A DNA stretch of 64,000 bases, from assembly GCA_934045905.1 (NCBI GenBank), contig OW203764.1, forward strand, positions 24,974,954 through 25,038,953, read 5' to 3'. Of the stretch, positions 33,908 to 46,352 are shown in pieces; positions within the stretch are counted from its first letter, which is position 1, and every line of letters begins with the position of its first letter. Source of the DNA: Leuctra nigra (Eukaryota; Arthropoda; Insecta; Plecoptera; Leuctridae). The position numbers and the translations under genes were made by a program. The notes beneath the pieces were generated by a model, which was not told where the DNA came from, did no database searches, and was given only the letters and a program-made list of their open reading frames with translations.

Positions 33908-34457
33908 AGGAGGGATGCCCAAGTAGATTTTCCGAAAATATTTTTTGTTGAAATGTACGACTTTTATTAATTTTTTCAACATTTCAACTATATTTTTATG
34001 TAAATGTTTCATCAAATATCTTGTTACTTGCAACTCTCGAATTATATTGAGTTTTCAATATGATGTATTCGGAAGATTAAGAAATTTTAACACAGGAGGT
34101 ATGGGAAAATTATTTAGAATTTGGCGCCTAACTTTTAAAAAACGTACGGCTAGGTGTATATATAAAAAATCCTAATAAATACCTCTATGTCTAATACACA
34201 TAATATTAGTTTTTGGAACAAATCTATCGGGGGAAAATAGTTTAAATCGTATATTTACTAGAAAAATTACCGTGTTTTTTCGACTTACCATGTTAAAGAT
34301 AGGGCTAACTCAACTTTATAAAGTGATATATCTTGGAAATTAGTTCGGCTACCCTACTTTTTCTTGCGTTTATATGGTGCACAAGGAAATTATCTATTAA
34401 ATAAGCATATTAATTCAAATATCTATCGGAGACCTCTACTTGGGCATCCCCCCTTAA
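33905..34457. mobile_element. TTAA-flanked MITE (piggyBac-like)
   Basis: 553 bp from TTAAGGAGGGATGCCCAAGT to the complement of TTAAGGGGGGATGCCCAAGT. TTAA at both ends is the piggyBac-type target. The interior is AT-rich without a transposase. It abuts the palindrome at 33722-33907 and ends 50 bp before the assembly gap. Confidence 0.7.
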
Positions 34458-34506
34458 GTTGCTTTTCAAAATTTTCATAATTTAAATGGTTCAAAAGTTA
34501 TTTAGG

Positions 34507-34706
34507 NNNNNNNNNNNNNNNNNNNNNNNNNNNNNNNNNNNNNNNNNNNNNNNNNNNNNNNNNNNNNNNNNNNNNNNNNNNNNNNNNNNNNNNNNNNNNN
34601 NNNNNNNNNNNNNNNNNNNNNNNNNNNNNNNNNNNNNNNNNNNNNNNNNNNNNNNNNNNNNNNNNNNNNNNNNNNNNNNNNNNNNNNNNNNNNNNNNNNN
34701 NNNNNN
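34507..34706. other. Assembly gap (200 N)
   Basis: Exactly 200 unknown bases, so probably a nominal rather than measured gap. The translated ORF across it is meaningless. Confidence 0.99.
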
Positions 34707-35036
34707 AATTGCGTCAGTGGTAGTGATCTGGAATGTTGAGGGAATGATATTGTAGTGATATTTGTTGCTAGAACAAAGGGGGTGAATAGAAAAGAGATCC
34801 AGAATAATGGTTCACTTAGCTTTTTAAATTTATAATAAAACTAGATTGGGAATGGACTTTTTAGAAACTTCCTTGACATATTTCCGCAGCGCTTTCATGC
34901 TTTGGGAATATTCATCTTTCAAAGGTAATTATCGATACTGATTTATGGCATACTTAATTTTGATCATATTCGAATTAATTTATAGAAAATTGTCTATCTC
35001 TTCTAAAAACAGTTCCAATACAAATTGAAGTTTAAT

Positions 35037-35172
35037 TAATTATCACAACCAACTATTGGAAACCTGGTATTACAATTAAAAAGCCACACATTAAAACAAT
35101 ATTTCGATGTTGTTTTAATGTGTGGCTTTTTAATTGTAATACCAGGTTACCAATAGTTGGTTGTGATAATTA
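35037..35172. mobile_element. 136-bp near-perfect foldback
   Basis: Arms starting TAATTATCACAACCAACTAT with AACCTGGTATTACAATTAAA and AAGCCACACATTAAAACAA, reverse-complemented after a loop of about eight bases (TATTTCGA). The few differences lie in the outer arm (GGAAACC versus GGTAACC). Confidence 0.85.
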
Positions 35173-36793
35173 GTATATTAACTGGTATATAATCCCTTCT
35201 TGTTTTGTAATAAAATTGAAGTTTATTGTGAAAAATCTGTATACGAAAAATGCGCTAAAAGGCAAGTTTATCACTTATCTATCAGGCAAGGTTTTCTTTG
35301 TCGTTCGTAATAGCTGTGGTAATAAGCTCCAACTCTATGGACGTGTTTGTATGTGTCGGGTAGAAACTTGGCAGAGTACTGTCACTCATTGTTTAATTCT
35401 ACTAGGCTGGTTTTCCAAGTGGTCGTTTCCATGGCAATTTAGTCCTATCAATTATATAATATTTGGCAGAGCATTGAAAACTTATACCTAACACACACAA
35501 GATTATTGTAGTTGTTAAAATGTCATGGTTTTGTTCTCGTAAATATTGTAATATTTTCTTCCAGCAAAAAACAATGACGTTCGTTTAATGTTGACAGATT
35601 CCCCTAAAAACTATTTATTAAAATTCCTTGTTCAGAAAACACGCTGAGGAAAATGCAATATCCTTACTAATAAGGATATTTATCTATGTTGTCCTTTTAC
35701 GGAATACCAGAGTACAATCTGTTCAAGTAGCAGAATGTTGAGGATTATAAAAAAATACTGCAGAATTATAATGGTCTAGAATGAACATATTCCTGATAGT
35801 TGTGCGCTAATCGTATAGCCGTCGCAGATCTTCGCGGATCTCAACAATAATTAATTACTACCTCATGATTTTGAAGAGTTGTAAACTATCATTCTCAAAG
35901 AAGACTGAAAACTGTTTGGCCGTTTTGATATTGACAAAAATCGTTGGTCCGTTCATTGAGCTGCCATTTTAATTTCCGAATACACGAGTAGGCAATATCG
36001 AGCAATCTTTGTTTTCTTTATGGTGATTTTTGAGTTAGGCAAACTACTTTTTTATGACGTCTAAAACAGAAATAATATTTAGCTCTGTGCAGGTTATACG
36101 TGATAGAAAACCATCGAAATTAAATCGTTTCAGAAAAATAAAAGTGTCGAAAACACTGCTACCAGATTTTTGTAAACAAATGCCCAATTTGCAAGTGACT
36201 ATTTCATACTAAACACAAAACATAAATACCTAACAAAAAAAGTCGGATTGAGTTGCTCGCTTCGCTTGAGATGACTAATATGATGCACAATGTGCAATTG
36301 CACGTGCAGTGTAATGCATTTACATTCAATTAGCCTCCATCCAACGCAATTGCAACTAATCAAGTGCATTGAGAAGGGATGAATTCTAAAATCAGTCGCG
36401 AGTGGCATGGAATCCGATCCGGGAATAACTTGAGCTGGAGGGTGATTAAATTGATTGTTAAACCAATTACAGAGCCGACTCGCATCGCAGACTCTAGCGC
36501 TTGACAAGTTGTCTTGGGGGGAGAATGTACTGCACACGTGTACGCTCAATTTACTGCCAGATCGCTAACTTCAGATTAAGTGCTGTTTTAATTTACCTCT
36601 CTCTTCAATTGATTTTCCTGACATCGTCGAAACCAAGTTTAATTCACCAGCGAATTGAATTCAAACACGATACTGGAGTAGGGTCAATATCAAACTTTAG
36701 ACCTATGTAGTAAATAGGTATATTGTTATTGTGTAAATAGGAATACTTGATTGACGTCGGGTTATGTGAAGGGCTCAAATTTGTAAATTGATT
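35173..36793. other. Unassigned sequence
   Basis: No supported gene. It contains a near-consensus X-box palindrome at 35425-35438. GCTCGCTTCGCTTGAG at 36256-36271 may be a scrap of the Helitron-like 5' end. Confidence 0.35.
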
Positions 36794-37092
36794 AACCCTT
36801 TATCCTCAACGGAGTCAGACTTCACTAGTGAGGATGTAATAGAGAACGGAGGAGAGGCAACCCGGTACCGGCATAGCCTACTCCTGATGAACGATATGAA
36901 AGGGACCAACGTCCCTTCCGAAGGACGGTGTGACATTAACGTCCTCCACAACTCGCGACGTCGAGAGCCTGATAACAAGTGGAGGGAGGTCGTCACCCCC
37001 CCCCCCCCCCCAAATCCCAGTCTCTATGGCCCAACGACAAGTTAGCGAGGCAGACTTGATCGGTCACCCATCCAAGTACTAACCCGCTTATC
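36794..37092 (-). mobile_element. 5S rRNA-derived SINE, copy 2 (head truncated)
   Basis: On the minus strand, 37092-37061 reads TTAGTACTTGGATGGGTGAC then CG, the 5S rRNA internal control region. The body continues with GTTGGGCC and CGTCCTTCGGAAGGGACGTT, then GGTACCGGGTTGCCTCTCCT. It matches the element at 56655-57020 over its length. A 16-C run at 36996-37011 interrupts the body. The upstream part of the 5S head is missing. Confidence 0.7.
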
Positions 37093-38920
37093 CGTAGCTT
37101 TTTCGGTCAAGCATAAATCTGAGGATCTGCGTTCGATTCCCTGTAGACAGTAGAACTTTTCGTCTTTATTTGACGTGCCCGTTTCATTTAGCATTTTATT
37201 GATTTACATAGATGCTTTTAACAAGATTTAATGAGCATGTAGCGATAAATTAGTGGCAATGGGCTGAACCATGGCTGAACACAATTGGATGCAGCACGTT
37301 GATTATTTTCTACTATGAAGAACTAAAAGTATAGCATATTTGGAGCATTTTGCGCATGGGGAAGCAGGGGAAGGGGTGAAATTGTTATTATTGCATGAAA
37401 TAGTAGCACAATCGTACGAGTAAGATTTAATTTTGTCCGTAAGACTCATAAGAGAGAATTATCTAGATTCCAAAACAGTAGACCCTGACCAAGAATGGAA
37501 ACAAAAACTTACAAAATATAAACAACGATGTTTTTTGGAGACATTAGAAAGCACTACTCATGGAAGAAGCATGCCATGTTCACCAGGGAGTGCAAGAGGG
37601 GTATATGTCCCCCCCCCCCCCCAATCCCCCTGCCGACAAGATCCCGGCAGCGTCTAAATATTGTAGCGGTTTTGAACGCGAGTAAGCCTGGTTTCAAGCT
37701 GAAAAACATAATTTGTCTTTCGGAGGCGAAATTCCATCCCCCACTAATGTAATTTGAACTACGAAGTTCAACAAAATTAGGTCACATTTCGCTAACTTCT
37801 ACGACTTTGTTTTCTGAGACCGACTTTCATGCTACATTTCCTCACAAAACGATCATTCCACGAAACTTTCGATTCTCTTAATGTTTCCTTCTTTCAAGTC
37901 AGTAAACAACCAAGTAGAAACGAAAATACAAATGTGTTTTCCTTAAAATGCGAAAATAAGAAAGTCAATTTAAAAATAATTATTCCAGAAGAAACCATAA
38001 TATTATTTAATGTCCACACATTGGAAAAACAGCGCTTGAGTTGTGTGGAACTTTTCACTGAATCAATAAACGTATGGACAGATTTAACTTTGCAATAACC
38101 TCATTGAAAAATCATATGTAATCTAAACTGTACGATCAGTTATTTTTTATTTAATATATTTTAAATCTGTTCAAATGCTAGTTTTATTACATAATAAAAT
38201 ACAGTAGGACAAGATGCTAAAAATAAATTACATTTTACAGCTTTGTAAATTAGCCAGAACATTGTTCGGCAGTTGGTGAGTTGGTCGAAAATAAAATCTT
38301 GCACCTGTCAAAAAGACGTAACATTTAAAGCAGCCAGTGGCTTAAAATTATCTTGATCAGATACTTGATGTCAACTGAAGAGAGGTCGTAAAATCTTCTT
38401 TCCACTTGCAAAATATCTCGGGTGGACAAACCCAACTTGCGGCTATAAATAAATAAATCAACTAATTAATCAGTATTCAACTCAGATTGTAGAATGATGG
38501 CAAAACGTTCTATATACGATATCTCAGAAATGGGCAAAAATGGGCTCGAAGTTCTAAAGAAAGATCAAATCGAATTGCTTATAGCATGATCCATCAAAGG
38601 ACTTGTCATATTCACCAATATAGTGACCTCATGAGTATTGGTTATCGGGTTTAGATTTAACAGTAATCCTGACTCAGGATTGTCATGGTAAGGACTTTTC
38701 AGATAAAGTGCAGTTTTATGTTTGAAGCTTCAAGGATCGAAGTTGTTTACCATGAAAATGCCTGGCCATGTTGTGCAGCCATCGGAGACAATTAGTGCTG
38801 TTGTTACATTCACCTCTCCGAGCAATTATTGTGTTGGCAGTTCAATTATATTTTTATTCATTATACAATCGCGACATGTAAAGGATGGGGAGATTAAGAA
38901 GAGGATTCCATTAACTAGAC
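37093..38920. other. Unassigned sequence
   Basis: GCGTTCGATTCCC at about 37130-37142 is a Pol III B-box-like word without a convincing tRNA fold. The remainder has no supported gene. Confidence 0.35.
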
Positions 38921-39330
38921 TTAAGAGGCAAACGGAAGCGAGCGGGAATCGCACGGTTCGTCAGAGCGTTTTTTTGAAATTTTGTCTTCCCATTAATTAA
39001 TTTTTAAAAATCAGATAGTAACGACCCATAACAGCCTAATATACTAAATATAATGCCGCACACTGGAGTTCATTATGACCTCTGGTACGACCTCAAAGTG
39101 TTAAATAAGATATTTTTAGTAAAATATAATAAAAAAAAAAAATCGTATTTAACACTTTGAGGTCGTACCAGAGGTCATAATGAACTCCAGTGTGCGGCAT
39201 TATTTAGTCTATTAGGCTGTAATGGGTCGTTACTATCTGATTTTTTAAAATTAATTAGTGGGAAGACAAAATTTCAAAAAAACGCTCTGACGAACCGTGC
39301 GATTTCCGTTCGCTTCCGTTTGCCTCTTAA
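38921..39330. mobile_element. 410-bp palindromic element, unit 1, TTAA ends
   Basis: TTAAGAGGCAAACGGAAGCG at the left is mirrored by CGCTTCCGTTTGCCTCTTAA at the right. The arms (about 185 bp each) are nearly identical and include GTAACGACCCAT, ATGCCGCACACTGGAGTTCA and TCATTATGACCTCTGGTACG. The centre is an A-rich spacer of about 35 bp. It has no coding capacity. Confidence 0.88.
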
Positions 39331-39757
39331 GAGCCTGCGTAAGCGAACGGAAAAACCACGGTTTGTCAAAGCGTTTTTTTTTAATTTCTTCTCACGCTGA
39401 TAACATTTAAAAAAATCAGATAGTAGCTACCCTAATATAGTATAGCCTAATATACCCTAATATAGCCTAGGTAATATACTAAATAATGCCACACACTGGA
39501 GTTCACTATGACTTCTGGTACGACTTTAAAGTGTTAAATACGATATATTTGGTAAAATAATCGTATATTTAACACTTTGAAGACGCACCAAGTGTCATAA
39601 AGTACTGCTGTTTGCGGCATTATTTAGTATATTAAGATGTAAAAGGTTGTAATCGTTACTATCTGATTTTTTTAAATTTTATCAGCGTGAAAAGAAATGT
39701 CAAAAAATCGCTTTGAAGAACGTACAATTTCCGTGCGCTTCCGCAGACCTCCGAGGA
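39331..39757. mobile_element. Palindromic element, unit 2 (diverged tandem copy)
   Basis: Directly abuts unit 1 and has the same plan: AAGCGAACGG-type end, GTCAAAGCGTTTTTTT, ATCAGATAGTAGC, ATGCCACACACTGGAGTTCA, AGTGTTAAATACGATATA, then the same in reverse. The arms differ from unit 1 and from each other at many sites, so it is older or faster-evolving. Confidence 0.8.
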
Positions 39758-42700
39758 ATTAGTCAAGGTATCGAGACGCACCCTATTAAAGTGTTATTTT
39801 GAGTTTTGTCTTTAAACTAACATTGACGTTGCACATACCGGTGCTCTCTTGTCAACGCGTTACACATAGCGTTTTTATATTCACTATCTTGCTCATGTTT
39901 CTTTTCCTACATTCGGAAACGACTTTTGAGCTTTTGCAGAACAACAAACGAAAATTTAGTTTTCTTTCCTTTAATCAAGTTTCCAGTCAAGTCAACATGC
40001 CCTGGACATTATTGAATTCTGTCGTCAAGGTTTGTTTCCGGATGGACCTCAATAGTCGACAAATTCTACGGAATAAGATGTGATCTGTAGCGAGATGTTA
40101 GGAGAAACTACAAGTGTGTTGGAACGCAGATACGTGCTCTTTTCCCTTCGCACAAAATAGACCAACCTATCGCAAAATCAATTGGAAGGTAGAAGATTTC
40201 TTTGTATGCTCGAACATATTTTATTATCTCTCTTGTTTGAGGTTGTTGACAACTTTTTAACTATTGTATGTTTTGACACTTTTTCAGTTTGACTATACTG
40301 CATGATCTATTGTGTTTTCTAACTAAACGTAGATTCTCCGCTGATGGAAAATGTGTATTCGAGAGACTTTCGATCCTTTTACGATTGTTCGGAGACATTT
40401 TTTCCGTATCATTAAAGAATCGTTGAATTATTTCCAAGTATTTTATGGCAAAAGAATCATTTTAACATGAAAGATGATACTATTTTCTCTTTGTAAGATA
40501 ATCTGACAGTCATGCTCGGAATCATATCTCATTAAATTTTGATAACAAAGCTATAAAGTTTATTTTTAATTTTTCCAGTAAGGCAGAGAAAATGTATTCA
40601 CTGTTCCTTCGCATTTAAACATGTTTGCAAGCCAGTGTTGTCAGCTAGGTCATATTGCGTAGGTACTTTGAAATATGATTTTGTTTCTAACAAAGGGAGC
40701 TACTACGGGGAGGGTTAAACACAAGGCATGTGTGTGGGCGGGGGAGGGGTTTGGGGGGGGGGGCGATCCCGAGCAGGTGAGAAGGTCAGTCATCAGAGGA
40801 AGACCTGCCTGAGTGGACGGCGCTCAGGGTGGACAGGTCTTGGAGGGCGTGGGAGTAGATACTTGTTGGCAGAAGTCCTAAAAATTGTATGTCTTATTCG
40901 GACCAAATTTTTATCTAAAATGTTACAAATAAAAAAATGTCAGCAGTGTTCTATCGCCCCTTACATCTAAATGTATATTTCTGGAAATTGCCTGCCCCTC
41001 CTCCATCCCCTCATCACGCATATGTCGAACAAAAATGTTTTTTTGTAAGAACTCATCCACCCACATTTATAGCCCTAGAACTCTTCTGTAGACCAGAAAA
41101 AAGATCAACATGAAACCTTATCAAATCAATCTATTTTCTGTCACTGACAGAAAGTCAGAGTTGTTTTCATTTATAGGTACTTTTGCACGACGTTCAGGTG
41201 ATGAGATTCTAAGCATTTACTGATATCCCCCTCCCCCCCCCCTTCCGACGCCCGCCCGCCCAAGATTCCGACGCCCTACAAGCGTCTCGACGCCTCTGCC
41301 ATCCGTCGGTGGAACAAAGTTTTTGCATAAGTGATTTCCATCATACGCCCGGGGCAGCAGCTGTCGCAGACATAATACGCATAGAAAGTCATGACAAGGG
41401 TTCGAACCCAGTAGAAAAAATACGCCTCCCCACGCTCACCCCTTGACTGAGCCCCAGGCGCGTAGGAAGGGGGGGCCTCTGATTCAATTTCCCCCCCCCC
41501 CCCCCCCTATGCTTTTAGACATAAATATGCCAAGATAAAAACATACTTAAAAAGTGTGAAAATCGCGTAGAAATGCACCAAATTCATGCCTGAAACTCAA
41601 AATTTTTCCGGGGCTGTGCGCCCCGGAGTGTCTTCGTAGCCAATATCACAGCCAATAGTATCTCCAGCCACAGTTCTTCTGCATGTAATTGTTTTTTTTA
41701 ACAATCCATCAAAGTTCACTTTGAAGTCGCTCAAACACTATTCGCGATTATTTTAGAATGAGTATGTGTGCGAAATTTCAGCTCGATCGAAAAACCAATG
41801 TGACCGAAAAAAGAGATTGTGACAAAAGTGCCGAATATAAAAATTATGTCAGTTTGTTCGCTCATTTATGTCAGAATTACAAAATGTTTAGTGAGTTTCT
41901 CCAGTAAGCGGAAGAAATATGCGATGGTGCTTATAATTGCGACTGTAGAGATACCCCAGAATATCTAAATTAATTTACACAGAATTTAATTTGGTACGTC
42001 AAAACATCACTGTGACGATGTTATATTGAGATGTCGGGATGTTGAAGTTGTCTTCCGGAGTCCAGAAAGAGAATTCTTGTCGAAATAACAGAAAGAACCA
42101 CGAACTGATCAGGACAGATTGTGATAAATCAACCAAATAGACGAATTTCGTAGAGGAATTTCAATTTCATCTTCAAAGTTAAGAACAAGATGGAGACAAT
42201 CGATTTCTGATCTTCTAAAATGTAATATACAAATTCCACGAGAAAGTCTTCGATCCCTAACAACTTCCCCATTTCTCTTCAAGTTCTTCCGTGTTGCTTC
42301 TCTTCAAAAAATAAGAAGCTTAAAAGTAAACGGGCGCGTCATGATTCGTCGCACAAAGTATAGGTTTTAAGAAAGTATCATGCCCTCCTAAATATTGAGA
42401 AATTGCCAAATCTCCCGACTTATAAAATGTGATATAAAATTTTATGTGTCGGTATCTCCATAGTTCATTGCTTCTTTATTCCCTAATACTAAGGATGAAC
42501 GTGCATCATATTCCGTTCCCAATTAAAATCAACCCGCTCGTTAAATTTTCGTGTCGTTCCTCGTGTTTCATGGGTCAGAGCGTAGGAGCGACGCCTCGGC
42601 TTGGGCGTCGCGACGTGTGTGGCAACAGGTTGATTGTACAGGTTCCCATGGCAACTAAACACTGAAAATTCTTTCTCAAGCTAAACCTGAACACGAAAAG

Positions 42701-43046
42701 TTTATCTTGTTAGTTGGCCATTAGATAGTTTCTGGCAGTTTCAATACATTCAATATACTTAAAAGGCATCACAAGCCCTTATTTTGTGCTGATAGGATTA
42801 ACTTTGCACTTTCTTATAAAGATTTAAAAAGAAATAAGAGTGAGAATACTAGATCCATGAAAGGAGTATCTTGATGTGCATTTATGAGACATAAAAGTTT
42901 TATTTGTACCTCAAGTACAATACAAGTTAGTACAAGATACTTGTATCTTTGCTTGTATTCAGAAATTCACTGGGCACTGCAAAAAAATCTGGAGATTATA
43001 ATTGATTTGTAGGCAAATGAAATTAACGAAATTCAACAACAATAAT
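39758..43046. other. Unassigned sequence with repeat scraps
   Basis: TCTTGTCAACGCGTTACACA at 39847-39866 followed by TAGCGTTTTT is a scrap of the Helitron-like 3' end. TGTGCGAAATTTCAGCTCGA at 41766-41785 is a scrap of its 5' module. AGGCGCGTAGGAAGGGGGGG at 41457-41476 resembles a hAT-type end beside poly-C. GTTCCCATGGCAAC at 42642-42655 is a full X-box palindrome. I see no supported gene. Confidence 0.4.
42642..42655. promoter_or_regulatory. X-box-like palindrome
   Basis: GTTCCCATGGCAAC fits the RFX-factor consensus GTTnCCATGGnAAC at every fixed position. Near-copies with one or more mismatches occur at 18197, 23783 and 35425. A regulatory role is not shown. Confidence 0.3.
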
Positions 43047-43931
43047 TGAGCGAACGAAGCGAGCGTCTCCTTTTGACTCTTGTGACACGGACCTCTGTTT
43101 TTTTTGTTTTTTTTTTTTGTCTGCTAAATGGAGCAATAAAAATCGCACAGTTTTACCGATCGACCTGAAATTTTGCACACATGTAGAGACAACCTTCTCT
43201 GTTTGCTGACCCCAATATTTTTTGAAATTCATTGATTGGTTAAAATTTAAATAAACATCTCCTGATAGGCTGAAAAATTAAAATGGTCTTCGACAAATGT
43301 GATCAACCTTATATTTTGCATGGTCATTAAGACCAACATTGTCTCTTATTTTACAAATTTTCAGCCAAATCGTCCCATTGGTTAAAATTTAAAAAAATAT
43401 TTCATGTGCTTTTTGAAATTTAAACCAGAACCGTTTGACCGATTAACTTAAAAATTTGCATGGTCATCGGGTCCAACATTATCTGTATTTTTGACCATTT
43501 TCAGACTAAACTGTGTTTAAATTCAACAGTTATTGACAGTTTACGGATATTTTGCGTGTTGGCTGTCATATTTCTCGAATTTCACATTTCACGGCATCTT
43601 CGGATCTTCACTTCAAGGTTGTTAGAGCAGAAACTTTCAAACGTATTATGAAACTGTTTTGACCGTTTAAATATTTTTTGAACGAGATCCTGTGATTTTT
43701 GTAAATTAACAAGGAATCGTTCAATCATAAAGGTTCAATCGATCAACTTAAAACTTTGCATGGTTATTGGGACCAATATTTTAGGAATTGTTGGAGATTT
43801 TCATACAAGTCTATGACGAAATTCAAGAATTATTGGCTTTTAAGGACATTTTCGATAAACAGAGTTTCGGTTCGAGGTATTGCGCGTATCAGTGCTCGCT
43901 CATCAACGCGTTACTCAGAGCGTTTTCCTAG
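43047..43931 (+). mobile_element. Helitron-like non-autonomous element, copy C
   Basis: 885 bp, plus orientation, nearly the mirror image of copy A 18 kb away. Both contain the same internal stretches around GTCATCGGGTCCAACATTAT and TTGTTAGAGCAGAAACTTTC. It begins TGAGCGAACGAAGCGAGCGT (one change) and ends CTAG followed by T. Several GCATGGTCAT(T/C) modules recur inside. Confidence 0.65.
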
Positions 43932-46272
43932 TTAGATGTTTCATAGTTTCTGATGCCTTCTCGAGTTTTATCCGTCAACAGAAATAGACAAAGGTGAACA
44001 AACAAAAGTTGCAATTATTTCAATGTACATTGCTGTATCCATTTGCAGAGGTACAAATATTAATTTTGTATCAAATATTTGAAAATAATTCGGAGTTTCT
44101 GCAAAGATAAATAACTTTTTAACTAAAAATTAGGCTACTTTGAGTGGAGAGAAATGAGTGCCGACCAGAGTTTCCATCTATTTTACGACTTGAGCACTTG
44201 ATTACACGCAGGGATATTGGCGAACAGTTATTGAAGAATTATGTAACCCTCTATGTCTTAAATCCTACAACCTTAATGATGTCGCTGTGAAAGATTGGTC
44301 TCGAAATGTAACACCCCCGATAGAGCGTTATGTGCAGTCAACTCCATATGTCCTGATAGCGATATGTCTGCGATACGTCTGATACGTCTTGCCTAGCCAG
44401 ATTGATATTTGTATACAGAGAGATAACTTGCAAACCTGGTTTTATCATTTCCTTTTATCACAACACATGGGGACGACTGTACATGTTGGATCCCAGTGGC
44501 TGTAGCAGGCTGATATAAAAGGAATATAGCGAATTCAACAAGTTTGATATACGTAGTTATGTTCATTACGACGAATATTCTGTGAAAGATATTTTTAATT
44601 ACGAGACCGCCAGCGCTTACTTGTAAATTGTTTTTTTTTCGGTTTTGAATGTATACATAAATAATTCTATAAAAGAACGAAATACTAGTTTTTTCACGTC
44701 CTCTTCACCTCCTCCTCCTCCTTCCACACAAAAATGAACAAATCTATGCACTCTCGTGAACATCAGTCACATATTTTCCTTATTTTATTAGTCTCAGAAG
44801 CTGAGACTAAGAACTGTGTCAGTGCTGTTCTTTGTTGTGGTTTTTCATTCAAAGAATCTTAAAGAGATAAACTTAGGAAGCCGAAGGGCAATGCGAAATA
44901 AAACAAGAGTGAAAGAAGTTATTTACTAGGAAGAAAATGTAATTAAAGAATTTCATTGAAAACGATGAAGCTAGTTGGGAAACTCGCTGTTGATCTCTTA
45001 TAAGAATCAAGAGAGAATTATTTAAATCCGAGTTTTATAGGAAGTATGCTTTCAATTGGCACGCTTGAGAGGTAAATAGGCGGCCGCTTCTTCCTATTCC
45101 TACTAATTAAAGAGTTGTTGAGAAGAAAGAACACTGTGTTTGTGTTGAACAGATGTAGGTCGTGTTCTAAATCTTTCACTTGATGTTGAAAGCGTCGTCG
45201 ACTCAGGTGCTATGCTAATTAACAATGAGCTTTTATGTTTTATAAATGTCAATCTTCATTGAACAGGATTTTTACATTTTTCATAAATTACAATTTCTAT
45301 GAGGACTTTATTCTGTAACTTCATCAAATGTTAACGGTTTATGTTAATAAAATATTTTAAACATACAATGTATGTTACTTATTATATCGCAGAGTATACT
45401 TCTCAACCAGAAGTTATTTTTTACTTATTTAAATTGTTTTGTCATGTGAAAATAAGGACTAATGTTTCGTGTCAGTGGAGGTGCCGGGTTCAGTTCCATT
45501 GAATTGATTGCCACATTAGGTATTTTAGTAAATTTTTAGTTGACATGAATTAGCCATGAAATGAAGTTAAGTCAATCTTTATTCATTATTCAGGAGAAAG
45601 TTGACGTGCTAAAAGCATCTCGGGATTTAGCGTATTTTCGCTTGATGAACTATTGTGTCAAAATAACAATTTGTTTACTTGTTGCATGTGCAGAGAACGA
45701 ATTTGCGCTTCATATAATTAAAGTACATTTTCAGTGTATGATATTTTTCAGAAAATTTAAATTTTCAGGGTAAGAGGGTAAATTTGAAAGGGTAAATTTA
45801 AAGAATACATTTTCTGAAACCGAAAATGTATACTAATTTAAAACGTAATTTTTCACCAACTCGTGAGTAGATCTAGGCGACCCACCACATAACAGGTAAA
45901 AACATAAGTTTTAATTTTTACCATTTACATATACCTAGCTAAATTTTAAAGTAGTTACGAATTATCATAATTTGAATGACCTGATAAAACATTTATGATC
46001 AAATGTAAAGATACTACAGGTTAGAAAGCCAATTTATATAAAAATGACCTAAACTGGCTTTGAAGATACTTGATCGGTCGATGTCTTACTTCCAGTCTGT
46101 TCAAGAAAGAAAGAGATTTAAAAATCTTTCAAAACATCAAGAGCTGAGCTTAGGAAGAGACTTTTGACAGTTAGGAAATCGCGTTCAATTTCCTATCAAC
46201 TCCCCCCCCCCCCCCCCCCCCCCCCCATATTCCCATCAGCCATCTCACCTTGTCAACCAAGAAATCTTACGT

Positions 46273-46352
46273 AGGGTCAGCGTCAAAAGAAGCCGGCCAA
46301 ATCCTCATGTTGGTATATGGGAAACCGGTATAGGAACTATTGGAAGTGGACT
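46273..46352 (+). repeat. Dispersed repeat, copy 2
   Basis: Shares GTAGGGTCAGCGTCAAAAGA and AAACCGGTATAGGAACTATT with 23577-23660. Confidence 0.65.

Noticed and set aside
34486..34755. ORF across the N gap
   Set aside because: Made mostly of unknown bases.
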